A DNA stretch of 64,000 nt from Actinophytocola sp050699935 (GTDB taxonomy: Bacteria; Actinomycetota; Actinomycetes; Mycobacteriales; Pseudonocardiaceae). Both the position numbers and the translations under genes were made by a program. Below, piece after piece: positions 16,160-24,581 of this stretch (position 1 is the first letter of the stretch; every line of letters starts with the position of its first letter). The stretch is taken from positions 16,181 through 80,180 of the forward strand of contig NZ_JBOHGB010000014.1 of assembly GCF_050699935.1 (NCBI RefSeq), given 5' to 3'. The notes beneath the pieces were generated by a model, which made no database searches, was not told the origin of the DNA, and saw nothing but the letters and a program-made list of their open reading frames with translations.

Positions 16160-16800
16160 CAGTCGACCCGGACAACTTGGTCCAGGGGCTACGAAGTCCT
16201 GGACAAACTTTCTCGTGGGCGTCCTCGGTCGCGTAGACCTCGGCGACGGCTCGCAGCTCGGAGTTCGAGCCAAACACCAGGCCGACGTGGGGCTGCCGTC
16301 CACCGGACCTCACCGGTGACGCGGTCACGAGCCCCGAAAGTCTCCGGGGCCTCGGCGGTGCCGTGCCTACGTTGAGCAGGTTGGCGAGAAAGTCATTGGT
16401 CAGCGACCCGGGCGCTGAGGTGAGGACGCCAGCAGGGACTGCTGGTAGTCGCAGGTACAGTAGCGCCCGCAGGCCACCCACGAGCACGGTCATCTCGGGC
16501 GCGGTAGAGGTCCGCAGATTCGCACGGTCGGCCAAGCGGTATTCGGCCAGCAGTGGTGGCTCTTCCCGCAGTAGCTGCGGAACCCATTGACTGTCGGCTG
16601 GAGGGGGAACGAATTCGGCATCAGTCTGGTCCTGTGAAGCGTCCGTGTGGCCCGGGGTGAACGGGACCTCGATGTCGTGGCCGGCGTTACGGGCGACCTG
16701 CTCGGCCGCAACGGACCCACTGAGCACGATCAGGTCGGCCAGTGAGACCAGCCGCCGGTCCGCGCGCCGTTGAACAACTGAGCTCGGTCGCCAGCGCCTC
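16160..16800 (-). pseudogene. katG: katG (catalase-peroxidase) C-terminal remnant
   Basis: The frame clearly encodes the C-terminal KatG domain: VSLADLIVLSGSVAAEQ, GHDIEVPFTPG, APEMTVLVGGLRALL, LTNDFLANLL, VFGSNSELRAVAEVYA. The reading frame shifts near 16,770 and again near 16,205, where KFVQDFVA and PWTKL lie in different frames. The N-terminal heme domain is missing. The upstream end abuts an IS3-family insertion. It is a dead fragment; the last residues drift from the family consensus, so decay is old. Confidence 0.85.
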
Positions 16801-16850
16801 AAGCATCATGGCCGGACCCCGAGAACTGATCCACTCGGTATGAGAGTCGT

Positions 16851-17690
16851 TCATCGGTGGGTGCAATCGGCAGCGTAGTCCGCTGGTGCCTGGTAGCCGA
16901 GCGAGCTGTGTCGTCGGCGGTGGTTGTAGTCGTCCTTCCAGGCGGTGATCACCACGCGTGCGTGCGCGAGTGACCAGAGGATGTTGACGTTGAGGCATTC
17001 GTCGCGGACTCGGGAGTTGAACGCCTCGACGTAGCCGTTGCGCCAGGGCTGGCCGGGCAGGATGAACGACAGGCCAACACGTTCGCCTGCCCAGTCGGCC
17101 ATCGCGTCGCAGGCCAGCTCGGGGCCGTTGTCGCAGCGCAGCACCGCCGGATAGCCACGCCGCACCGCAATGCGGTCGAGTTCGTCGATGAGTCGGTCTG
17201 CGGCGATCGAGCGGTCCACGAGCCCGCCGAGGCATTCGCGGATGTGCTCATCGATGATTGAGACGATCTTCACCGGCCGACCGTCGGTGGTGGCATCGAA
17301 CTGGAAGTCCACGGCCCAGACCCGGTTCGGCGCATCAGCCTTGGGCGGGTCCGGCGCGGTCGAGGTCCCGATGCGTTTGCGTCGCCGGCGTTGCGGTACC
17401 CGCAACCCTTCCTCGCGCCAGAGCGCTGGACTCGCTCGTGATTGACGTGCCAGCCTTCGCCGCGGGCATCGGCGTAGGCGTTGCGGAATCCGCGCCGCGG
17501 ATGCGTCTTCGCCCAGCCGCGCAGCCAGGCCCGCAACGCCGTGTCGGGATCGGCTGATGTCGCGCTCGTCGGCTCACGTCGCTGCGTTGCGCGGTGCTGA
17601 CCGGTCACCCGACAGGCGAACCGCTCCGACACGTTCATCATGTTCATCAGGTGCCGCACAGCGGCCCGGCGTCGCTCCGGGCTCAGAAGT
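16851..17690 (-). pseudogene. IS3-family orfB (DDE transposase), frameshifted
   Basis: The C-terminal frame (to 16851) has an integrase core: WAVDFQFDAT (first Asp), RCDNGPEL (second Asp), NGYVEAFNSRVRDE (Glu), then HRRRHSSLGYQAP. The N-terminal part (SPERRRAAVRHLM, HPRRGFRNAYADARGEGWHVNHERVQR) is in another frame, with the break near 17,430 just before the GLRVPQRRRRKR segment. All catalytic residues remain but no single full-length product can be made without frameshifting. Confidence 0.85.
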
Positions 17691-17962
17691 TTCCCTTGGC
17701 GATCTCCTTCAACGCCGCCTTCTCCAGCTCGGCGTCGGCGAGCAGCCGCTTGAGTGTCGAGTTCTCGCGCTCGAGATCCTTCAGCCGCTTGGCGTCGTCG
17801 GCCTTCAACCCGCCGACTGGTTGCGCCAGCGGTGATAGGTCTGCTCGGAGACCCCCAGCTCGCGACACACCGCCGCCACGTCCTTGCCTCGGACAACAAC
17901 CGATCCGCGGTCGTGAACTTCCGTACGACCTGCTCCGGCGAGTGCCGCTTCCTCGTCGCCAT
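17683..17962 (-). pseudogene. IS3-family orfA (HTH), frameshifted
   Basis: Starts with MATRKRHSPEQVVRKFTTAD at 17962, after GGAGGAAGG. It loses frame shortly after and is recovered as GGLKADDAKRLKDLERENST with a leucine-zipper-like tail ending ALKEIAKGNF at 17683. This is the normal orfA layout (HTH plus coiled coil) interrupted by at least one indel. Confidence 0.75.
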
Positions 17963-18361
17963 GATCATCGAGCCTTCCTCCCATACTCGGGCATCCAGAC
18001 TCTCACTCGAACTGGACCTACGAATCGGGTCAGGCCAATCATTCACGATCTGACAGTGCAGCGGGTGAATAGTGTGCAACTCCGTCCACCGATACGCACC
18101 CACACACCACCTCCTGGAGCTCGGCGGTGATCTACCTACTCATGAGCGCGGCGATGCAAAATACGAAGGGGCCGAAATCGGCACGTCTGACGTCCACTCG
18201 ACGCAGCAGTGGCGGCTGCCGGGAGCACGGGGAGCAGGTGCGGGGAGCGAATTGGGAGCCAAGCACGTCACTGAACGGCACTGAACCGTCTTCAACGGCA
18301 TCCAACGGGAGCGCGCTGACCTGCCAGAGTCCTATCTTCGCAGGCCAGCGCGCTTGTTGAT

Positions 18362-18411
18362 CTACGTTGACACGGTAGGGGTCACTGGTTCAATCCCAGT
18401 ATCGCCCACCA
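18362..18411 (+). other. tRNA-Val(GAC) 3' half, probable att site
   Basis: A foldable anticodon arm (CTACG-TTGACAC-GGTAG, one mismatch, anticodon GAC) is followed by a perfect T-arm (ACTGG TTCAATC CCAGT) and acceptor ATCGCCC plus ACCA. No 5' half is present. The preceding sequence, with short repeats such as AACGGCA/AACGGGA, resembles the DNA next to integrase genes of actinomycete integrative elements. I read it as an attachment-site duplicate left after loss of an element. Confidence 0.6.
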
Positions 18412-18747
18412 CGATTTCCGCAGGTCACAGCCCTGTCCTTCCTCGTGAGGGCAGGGCTTCAGTGATCAAATGGAGATCAAATGGAGATCCTTGATCATTT
18501 GCTCCAACCATGGTTGATCTAGCGTCACCCGCGACGTGATCGACGCGGAGTTGGTCGACCAGTACCTGACGGCCGCCGACCGCGGTGATGATCTCGATCG
18601 TGGCGAGCGCGGAGAGTTCGACGCGGTGAACGAGCGGCTGCGTCACCGACCAGTACAACTGAACGCCGTTCTCAGACCGGTGCGATGTGCCCGTAGTCGA
18701 CGGGTTCCAGGGGGCCGGACGGTGGGCGGGGTGTCGAGAAACCTGGG
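18412..18747. other. Intergenic relic with short repeats
   Basis: No recognisable gene. It contains two direct copies of gatcaaatggA followed by a partly inverted copy (18473-18505). It also has a frame on the minus strand (ALATIEIITAVGGRQVLVDQ) that looks protein-like but has no start context and matches nothing I know. Confidence 0.4.
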
Positions 18748-19320
18748 TCACCCCACCCGCAGGTGAGGTAGTGCGCGGGCGGTGAGGCCGATGCGGACGA
18801 GGCTGGCAGGGATGGCAATGGTCATCGGCCACACCCAGGCGGGGGCGGCGAGCAAGACCGCGGCCAGCATGGCGACGTCGAGCACGAGGAGCACGATCGC
18901 CCCGACTCCGGCCAGGCGGGTGCGGGCGTAGTGGTGGCTGGTGGCCGCAGTGACCAGGGTGGCGACGACGGCGAGCAGTGCCGCGCCGAAGGCAAGGGCG
19001 GCCGGGCCGGGGATGGGCCACGCCCAGACGTGGCTCATGATCAGCGACGGGCCCCAGCAGGCGGCGAGGAACGGCCCGGTCGCCAGCAGCGCCACTGCGG
19101 TGCGACGTCCGGGAGCCTGCCGGATGAAGGCGGCGGTGATCTGGTCGGGGCGGCCGAACTCGGTGATCGCGGCGGTCGCGGCAGCCGTGGGCTGCAGGCC
19201 GCTGGCCAGGTGCTGTTCGTAGGTTTCCGTGAGCCCGTCGGCGAGTTCGTCGACCACCGGAGCCGGGAGCTGGCGGGCCAGTTCGGCGAGGTGGGCGTCG
19301 ATCAGGGCGTGGCCGGCCAT
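18748..19320 (-). CDS. Membrane protein partnered with PadR
   Basis: 190 aa. The N-terminal 75 residues are soluble and helical (LARQLPAPVVDELADGLTET, AITEFGRP), resembling the permease-prefix/DUF1700-type domain often encoded beside PadR regulators. About four hydrophobic segments follow (83-105, 112-132, 143-160, 165-185). It overlaps the PadR gene by 19 bp and is co-transcribed with it. It may act as a membrane regulator of the divergent ABC exporter; no catalytic motif is seen. Confidence 0.7.
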   Translation of the reverse strand: MAGHALIDAHLAELARQLPAPVVDELADGLTETYEQHLASGLQPTAAATAAITEFGRPDQITAAFIRQAPGRRTAVALLATGPFLAACWGPSLIMSHVWAWPIPGPAALAFGAALLAVVATLVTAATSHHYARTRLAGVGAIVLLVLDVAMLAAVLLAAPAWVWPMTIAIPASLVRIGLTARALPHLRVG

Positions 19321-19646
19321 GGTTGCCGCTCCAGTAGTGCGGTGACGGCGGAGGCGAACTCCCGCCAGTTGGTCCGTTCGCTGACCAGCCGCCGTTGGCC
19401 TTTCGGCGTGAGCTGGTAGCCGCGGCGCCGCCGGCCGTCCCCCGTGGACCAGGAGCCGGCGAGCAGCCCGGCCGCTTCAAGGCGGTGCAAGGCGGGATAG
19501 ATGGTGCCGGTGGGCAGATCGAACCGGCCGCCGCTGCCGGTGCGGAGCGCTTCTTTGATCGCATAGCCGTGGCGGGGCCCATCCTCCAAGGTGGCGAGCA
19601 GGAGCACGTCCAGATGCCCCTTCAGCGCTTGCGCTTCGGCCTTCAT
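19302..19646 (-). CDS. PadR-family transcriptional repressor
   Basis: 114 aa winged-helix protein: LKGHLDVLLLATLEDGPRHG, YAIKEAL, LPTGTIYPALHRLEAAGLL, RRRGYQLTPKG. This is the standard PadR core with a short dimerisation helix. It is transcribed divergently from the ABC exporter genes, with a palindromic operator in between. It probably represses both directions and is released by a hydrophobic ligand or drug, as for LmrR-like PadRs (family knowledge). Confidence 0.9.
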   Translation of the reverse strand: MKAEAQALKGHLDVLLLATLEDGPRHGYAIKEALRTGSGGRFDLPTGTIYPALHRLEAAGLLAGSWSTGDGRRRRGYQLTPKGQRRLVSERTNWREFASAVTALLERQPWPATP

Positions 19647-19663
19647 AGGTAGCTATGCTACCT
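19647..19663. promoter_or_regulatory. PadR operator palindrome
   Basis: AGGTAGCTATGCTACCT has perfect 7-bp arms (AGGTAGC/GCTACCT) about the centre TAT. A half-site, ATAGGTAGTA, follows at 19671. It lies between the PadR start and the exporter gene, overlapping where the promoters must be. Confidence 0.7.
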
Positions 19664-19705
19664 TTCGCCGATAGGTAGTAAACCTAGTCATGCCGGGAGG
19701 CCGCG

Positions 19706-20692
19706 ATGGCAGAGCACGCGATCGTGGCCGAGGGCCTGGTCAAACGGTTCGGCACGGTCGAGGCGCTGGCCGGGGTGGATCTGCGGGTGCCGGCCGGGAC
19801 GGTGGTCGGGCTGTTGGGGCCGAACGGGGCGGGCAAGACCACCGCAGTGCGGATCCTGACCACGCTGCTGGCGCCGGATGCCGGGCGGGCGTGGGTGGCG
19901 GGGCTGGATGTGGTGCGGCAGGCGGCGGCAGTGCGCCGGGTGGTGGGCCTGTCCGGTCAGTACGCCGCGGTGGACGGGTATCTGACCGGCCGGGAGAACC
20001 TGCGGATGATCGGCCGGCTGGCCGGCCTGCGGATGTCCTCGGCGCCGCGCCGCGCCGAGGAGTTGTTGGGGTCGTTCGAACTCACCGAGGCCGCCGACCG
20101 CACGGCGCGCACCTATTCGGGCGGGATGCGCCGCCGGCTGGATGTGGCGGCCAGCCTGGTGGCCACACCCTCGGTGTTGTTCCTGGACGAGCCGACCACC
20201 GGGCTGGACCCGCGGGGCCGGCGTGGCCTGTGGCAGCTGTTGGAGGACCTGACGGCGCAGGGCACCACGCTGTTGCTGACCACGCAGTATCTGGAGGAGG
20301 CCGACCGATTGGCCGACCACATCGTGGTGATGGACGCCGGGCGGGTGATCGCCAGCGGCACCGCCGCCGAGCTCAAGGCCCAGGTAGGCGGGGACCGGCT
20401 CGAACTGCAGGTCACTCCGGGGGCGGATCCGGCGCCGCTGGCGGCCGCGATGGACGGGCTTGGCGCCGGTCCGCCGGTGGTGGACGTCGAGGCGGGAAGG
20501 GTGGTGGTGCCGGTGGCGGACGGGCCGGCGATCCTGCCGGAGGTCGCCGCCCGGCTGGCCGCGCACGATGTGCGTGTGGCGGATCTGGCGGTGCGCCGCC
20601 CGACCCTGGACGACGTGTTCCTCACCCTGACCGGCCAACCCCTCACGGCACTGTCCACTACGGACATCGAGCCGACGGGCAGCACACCGTGA
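19706..20692 (+). CDS. DrrA-type ABC exporter ATP-binding subunit
   Basis: 328 aa. Walker A GLLGPNGAGKTT, signature YSGGMRRRLDVAASL, Walker B VLFLDEPTTGLD and a C-terminal DrrA-like extension. By family it powers export of antibiotics or other hydrophobic compounds with an ABC-2 permease. Its stop overlaps the permease GTG by 4 bp. Expression is probably controlled by the divergent PadR gene. Confidence 0.92.
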   Translation: MAEHAIVAEGLVKRFGTVEALAGVDLRVPAGTVVGLLGPNGAGKTTAVRILTTLLAPDAGRAWVAGLDVVRQAAAVRRVVGLSGQYAAVDGYLTGRENLRMIGRLAGLRMSSAPRRAEELLGSFELTEAADRTARTYSGGMRRRLDVAASLVATPSVLFLDEPTTGLDPRGRRGLWQLLEDLTAQGTTLLLTTQYLEEADRLADHIVVMDAGRVIASGTAAELKAQVGGDRLELQVTPGADPAPLAAAMDGLGAGPPVVDVEAGRVVVPVADGPAILPEVAARLAAHDVRVADLAVRRPTLDDVFLTLTGQPLTALSTTDIEPTGSTP

Positions 20693-21492
20693 CCACCGAG
20701 ACCACGGTGACCGCGCACCCGGGTCCTGGGTGGCTGGTGGCCAACATCGCCACGATCACCGCGCGCAATCTGCGGCGGCTGGTTCGGGTGCCCACGTTGA
20801 TCGCGTTCGCCACCGTGCAGCCGATCATGTTCGTGCTGCTGTTCACCTATACCTGGGGCGGCGCCGTGCACCCGCCCGGCATCACCAACTACGTCGACTA
20901 CGTGCTGCCCGGGATCTTCGTGCTCGCCATCGCGTTCGGTGCCTCGCAGACCGGCGTGGCGATCGCCGACGACCTCGCCACCGGGATGATCGACCGGTTC
21001 CGCGCGTTGCCGATGGCGCGCTCTGCCGTGCTGGCCGGCCGCACCCTGGCCGACGCCATCCGCAACCTGTTCGTGCTGGCCCTCATGGTCGGCGTCGGCA
21101 CGCTGATCGGGTTCCGGTTCCACGCCGGACCCGGCGCCGCGCTGGCCGCGATCGGGCTCGCCCTCGCGATCGGGGTGGCGTTCTCGTGGATCTTCGCGCT
21201 GCTCGGCCTCGCGGTTCGGGAATCGGAGTCGGCCGGGATCGGTGGGCTGCTGGCGGTGATCCCGCTGATCTTCGTCAGCTCCACCTTCGTCCCGATCGCC
21301 ACCATGCCCGGCTGGCTGCAAGCCTTTGCGAAACTCAACCCGATCACCATCACCGTGGACGCGCTGCGCGCCCTGTGCCTGGGTGGGCCCACCGCCACCC
21401 ACGTCTGGCAAGCCCTGGCCTGGATCACCGGGCTGCTGCTCGTCACCATCCCTGCCGCCGTACTCCGCTACCGGCGCACCACCGCCACCTGA
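20689..21492 (+). CDS. ABC-2 type exporter permease (DrrB-like)
   Basis: 267 aa, GTG start overlapping the ATPase stop (GTGA). About six transmembrane helices; the ABC-2 signature region (VRESESAGIGGLLAVIPLIF, FVSSTFVPIATMPGWLQAFA) is present. It forms the membrane half of the exporter with the preceding ATPase. Confidence 0.9.
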   Translation: MTTETTVTAHPGPGWLVANIATITARNLRRLVRVPTLIAFATVQPIMFVLLFTYTWGGAVHPPGITNYVDYVLPGIFVLAIAFGASQTGVAIADDLATGMIDRFRALPMARSAVLAGRTLADAIRNLFVLALMVGVGTLIGFRFHAGPGAALAAIGLALAIGVAFSWIFALLGLAVRESESAGIGGLLAVIPLIFVSSTFVPIATMPGWLQAFAKLNPITITVDALRALCLGGPTATHVWQALAWITGLLLVTIPAAVLRYRRTTAT

Positions 21493-21512
21493 CCCGCCAC
21501 CTGACCGTAACC

Positions 21513-21536
21513 GTGACCGTGACCGTGACCGTGACC
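21513..21536. repeat. Hexamer tandem repeat GTGACC x4
   Basis: Four perfect GTGACC units directly after the permease stop codon. No coding role; possibly a slippage-prone spacer between two operons. Confidence 0.8.
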
Positions 21537-21566
21537 ATCGCGATCGGCGTCCAGGCTATTCCCTAG

Positions 21567-21584
21567 TTACACGGTTTTGTGTAA
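21567..21584. promoter_or_regulatory. ArsR/SmtB-type operator
   Basis: TTACACGGTTTTGTGTAA has perfect TTACAC/GTGTAA arms and ends 11 bp before the ArsR start codon. The position suggests autoregulation of the operon. Confidence 0.65.
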
Positions 21585-21595
21585 TAGTGGAACGT

Positions 21596-21979
21596 ATGGA
21601 TGATGCCGCCGCCCGCTGCGCACCGTCGAGCAACCCGGCGGCCCGCGCCGGTAAGCCCGCGCTGGCGGACCGGCCGTTGATCACACCCGAGCAGGCCGGC
21701 GGGCTGATCGGGGTATTCAAGGCGCTGGCCAACGACAGCCGGCTGCGGTTGCTGCACGCACTGGAACGCGGCGGCGAAGTGTGCGTGACCGATCTGGCCG
21801 AGCAGCTGGGGATGCGTCCGCAGGCGGTGTCCAACCAGCTGCAGCGGCTGACCGACCGGCGCATCCTGTCCTGCCGCCGCGACGGCAACCGGATCTTCTA
21901 CCGCATCGCCGACCCGTGCGTGACCGCTCTGCTCGATCTCGGCCTGTGTCTGGTCGAGGAAACCGGAGCTCCGCAATGA
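21596..21979 (+). CDS. ArsR/SmtB-family regulator
   Basis: 127 aa winged helix: LIGVFKALANDSRLRLLHAL, CVTDLAEQLGMRPQAVSNQLQRL, RRDGNRIFYRIADPCVTALL. It carries several Cys (C48-type in CVTDL, C in SCRRDG, two near the C-terminus). The canonical ELCVCDL metal motif reads GEVCVTDL, so only one of its two Cys remains. It heads a five-gene operon whose coding regions are mostly overlapped and which includes arsM and a rhodanese, so arsenic or another thiophilic stress is the likely signal. Confidence 0.85.
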   Translation: MDDAAARCAPSSNPAARAGKPALADRPLITPEQAGGLIGVFKALANDSRLRLLHALERGGEVCVTDLAEQLGMRPQAVSNQLQRLTDRRILSCRRDGNRIFYRIADPCVTALLDLGLCLVEETGAPQ

Positions 21980-22860
21980 AAACCGCCACGCGTAGACACG
22001 TTGTCGAAGTCGGCGACACTCGGGTGTCCTATCTGGACGAAGGCAGCGGGGACCCGGTGCTGCTGCTTCACGGCTGCCCGTTCTCCTCCTTCGTGTGGCG
22101 CGCCGTCATCCCGCGCATGTCCGGCTCCTTCCGGTGCCTCGCCCCGGATCTGCGTGGCCTGGGCGACACCGAAACTCCGCCCGATGCCGACTGGTCGGTA
22201 CCCGCCCAAGCCCGCACAATCCTCGGGCTGCTCGACACCCTCGGCATCGAGGCGGCGCACGTGGTCGGGCACGACCAAGGCGGCGCGATCGCCCAACTGC
22301 TGGCCGCCCACCACCCACACCGGGTCCGCCGGCTGGTGCTCAGCAATGCTGAGGCCTACGACAACTGGCCCTCGGCCGAGGAGCGGCCGTTCCTGCGCGC
22401 CACCCAACGTCGCATCCTCGGACCACTGGTGTTGTGGGCGTGGTCGCGGCGCCCGCTGTTCAAACTCGCCCTCACCACCGGCAAAGCCGTTCACGATCCG
22501 CGGGTCCTCACCACCGAGCTGCTGGACGGCTACATCGCCGCCAACCTCGCCACCCGCCACCGCCGCGACAAAACCCGCCGCTACCTGGGCGGCCAGCTCG
22601 ACCCGGCCAACAACCGCGCCACCACCGAAGCGCTGCCCGGCCTGAGGCGGTTCGACCACCCCACCCTGCTGATCTGGGGCGCCGACGACGCGCACTTCGG
22701 ACCCGAATGGGCTCATCGGCTGCGCGCCGACATCCCGGGCGCCACCCGCCTCGAGCTGCTGCCCGACATCGGGCACCTCGTCATGGAAGAGGCACCGGAG
22801 AGGTTCGCCGCGCTCGTCACCGACTTCCTCACCACCACACCCGAAGGAGAACCCGCGTGA
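21976..22860 (+). CDS. Alpha/beta hydrolase, dehalogenase/epoxide-hydrolase type
   Basis: 294 aa; ATG overlaps the ArsR stop (ATGA). LLLHGCPFSSFVWRAV gives the oxyanion region, and GHDQGG places an Asp nucleophile (D100). A late DIGHLVMEE provides His. An Asp rather than Ser nucleophile fits haloalkane dehalogenase or epoxide hydrolase. Its presence in an arsenic-type operon is unusual; the substrate is unknown. Confidence 0.8.
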   Translation: MKTATRRHVVEVGDTRVSYLDEGSGDPVLLLHGCPFSSFVWRAVIPRMSGSFRCLAPDLRGLGDTETPPDADWSVPAQARTILGLLDTLGIEAAHVVGHDQGGAIAQLLAAHHPHRVRRLVLSNAEAYDNWPSAEERPFLRATQRRILGPLVLWAWSRRPLFKLALTTGKAVHDPRVLTTELLDGYIAANLATRHRRDKTRRYLGGQLDPANNRATTEALPGLRRFDHPTLLIWGADDAHFGPEWAHRLRADIPGATRLELLPDIGHLVMEEAPERFAALVTDFLTTTPEGEPA

Positions 22861-23653
22861 GCACCGAACTTGGCCAGCACGACCCAGACTCCACCCGCGC
22901 CGCCATCCGCGCCACCGTGCGCGACGCGTACGCCGCCGCCACGCGCGCCACCACGGGCCAAACCACCAGCTGTGGACCCGGCAACACCACCAGCTGCTGC
23001 ACCCCCGACGGCGCCACCCAGGAGGTGTTCGGCCCGGACCTCTACCAGCAGGCCGACCGTGACCAGCTCCCCTCCGAAGCCGTCGCGGCCAGCCTCGGTT
23101 GCGGCAACCCGCTCGCCGTCGCCGACCTGCACCCCGGCGAGACCGTGCTCGACCTCGGCTCCGGCGGCGGGATCGACGTGCTGCTCTCCGCCCGCCGCGT
23201 CGGCCCGACCGGCACGGCCTACGGGCTGGACATGACCGACGAGATGCTCGACCTCGCCCGACGCAACGCCGAACAGGCCGGCGCCACCAACGTCGAGTTC
23301 CTCCGCGGCCACATCGAAGACATCCCCTGCCCGACGCCAGCGTCAACATGGTGATCTCCAACCGCGTCATCAATCGGAGCGGCGACAAGCCCGCCGTGTT
23401 CCGCGAAACCCACCGCGTGCTCACCCCCGGCGGCCGGTTCGCCGTCAGCGACGTCATCGCCGACGACACCCTCACCCCGGCCAAGCGCGCCGAACGCGGC
23501 GGCTGGGTCGGCTGCATCGCCGGCGCCCTCTCCCACAACGAATACCGCGACGGACTCACCAACGCGGAGTTCACCGACATCACCATCACCCCCACCCACC
23601 AGGTCGTCGACGGCATGCACTCCGCGATCATCCGCGCCACCAAACCCGCCTAG
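22857..23653 (+). pseudogene. arsM: arsM-like arsenite methyltransferase, single-base frameshift
   Basis: The GTG start overlaps the hydrolase stop. The first frame reads through the family's N-terminal Cys region (TTSCGPGNTTSCCTPDG) and SAM motif (ETVLDLGSGGGIDVLLSARR) to IEDIPCP. The sequence then continues in the +1-shifted frame as LPDASVNMVISNRVINR and runs to 23653. One C is missing in a C-run near 23,330 (CCC for CCCC). The conserved Cys of the NCVIN motif is Arg (NRVIN), so even a repaired frame would lack one arsenic-binding Cys. Confidence 0.85.
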
Positions 23654-23662
23654 GACAACCCG

Positions 23663-24175
23663 ATGACGCGTCGCGTGTGGACAGTGCTCGTGGCGGCGCT
23701 GATCGTCAACGCAATGCTGATCGGCGCCACCTGGGACCAGACGATCAAACAACTCCCCGCCCGGCAGGTCATCGGCGTGGAGGCGTTCTCCGCCTACAGC
23801 CAAGCCGCCGACCTCCGCAACGGCGTGGCCTGGTACGCCACCCTCGGCATCGCCGCCGCCCTGCTCGCCCTTGCCGCCGCACTGCTCGCGCTGGTGAGCC
23901 GACCACGGCCCACCGGCACCCGCCGGGCAATGCTCGTGGTCGCCGCCCTCGCCACCGCGGGACACATGGCGGTCACTGCATCCGCCGCACCACTGAACTT
24001 CTCCCAACGCGACCACACCGCCGACGTCGACGCCCTCACCCGGACCTTCGACCAGTTCGCACAGCTCAACCTGCTTCGCGCCGTGCTGCAGACCCTCGTG
24101 GTCGCCGCGCTGGCCTGGATCCTGCTCGCCCGCCATCACCCCGCCACACCCGAGACCGAGAGCACCCGCCCATGA
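23663..24175 (+). CDS. Four-TM membrane protein (DUF1772-like)
   Basis: 170 aa with hydrophobic segments at about 5-22, 57-78, 88-108 and 137-156. A periplasmic loop after the first segment carries the sequence TIKQLPARQVIGVEAFSAYS. The layout resembles DUF1772 (anthrone oxygenase-like) proteins. It overlaps the rhodanese start by 3 bp, so it belongs to the ArsR operon. No function assigned. Confidence 0.65.
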   Translation: MTRRVWTVLVAALIVNAMLIGATWDQTIKQLPARQVIGVEAFSAYSQAADLRNGVAWYATLGIAAALLALAAALLALVSRPRPTGTRRAMLVVAALATAGHMAVTASAAPLNFSQRDHTADVDALTRTFDQFAQLNLLRAVLQTLVVAALAWILLARHHPATPETESTRP

Positions 24176-24555
24176 CGATCCCCGAAACCCACCGCGACGA
24201 GCTCGCCGAACTCGTCCACCACAACCAGATAACCCACGTCGAGGCCCTCCCCGAAGAGGTCTACGCCGAAGGCCATCTCCCCGGCACGATCAACATCCGC
24301 CCCCGCCACGTCGACGAACTCGCCCCCACCCCGCTCCCTGACCCCCACGCCCGCATCGTCGTCTACTGCGGCAGCGCCACCTGCGACGCCTCCCTCCGCG
24401 TCGCCCAACACCTCCACCAACTCGGCTACCACAACATCCACCGCTACACCGCAGGTAAAACAAGACTGGATCAACGCAGGCCACCCCGTCCATCAACCGA
24501 CAAGACCCACCTGACAGTCGATCTCTCTCATATCCGGACGGACTTGACCCGGTAG
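24172..24555 (+). CDS. Rhodanese-like protein with altered C-terminus
   Basis: 127 aa single rhodanese domain: HVEALPEEVYAEGHLPGTIN and active loop VVYCGSATCDAS (catalytic Cys66). After RYTAGK the expected QDWINAGHPV is found only in the next frame, because one base is inserted near 24,455. The last ~30 residues are therefore out of family. The core is probably still foldable. ATG overlaps the previous stop (ATGA). Confidence 0.75.
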   Translation: MTIPETHRDELAELVHHNQITHVEALPEEVYAEGHLPGTINIRPRHVDELAPTPLPDPHARIVVYCGSATCDASLRVAQHLHQLGYHNIHRYTAGKTRLDQRRPPRPSTDKTHLTVDLSHIRTDLTR

Positions 24556-24572
24556 CTAGGTACAGGGTCAAG
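24543..24572. promoter_or_regulatory. MerR operator/promoter dyad
   Basis: CTTGACCC and GGGTCAAG form a dyad just upstream of the merR GTG, with a TTGACC -35-like half. This resembles the mer-type operator placed within an overlong promoter spacer. Confidence 0.6.
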
Positions 24573-24581
24573 AATGGCGGT

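Larger units (their letters stand above)
16809..18037 (-). mobile_element. IS3-family element (IS407-like) with 4-bp target duplication
   Basis: 1229 bp bounded by imperfect 40-bp inverted repeats at 16809-16848 and 17998-18037, both beginning TGGCC[G/T]GACCC and ending TGAGAGTC. It is flanked by the direct repeat ATCA (16805-16808 and 18038-18041). A 4-bp duplication is characteristic of the IS407 group. It carries the usual orfA/orfB pair on the minus strand, both frameshifted, so it is no longer autonomous. It inserted beside the katG remnant. Confidence 0.85.

Noticed and set aside
18481..18505. Short gatcaaatgg repeats as a CRISPR or origin-like array
   Set aside because: Only two direct copies and one partial inverted copy, with no spacers and no neighbouring cas or dnaA-box pattern.
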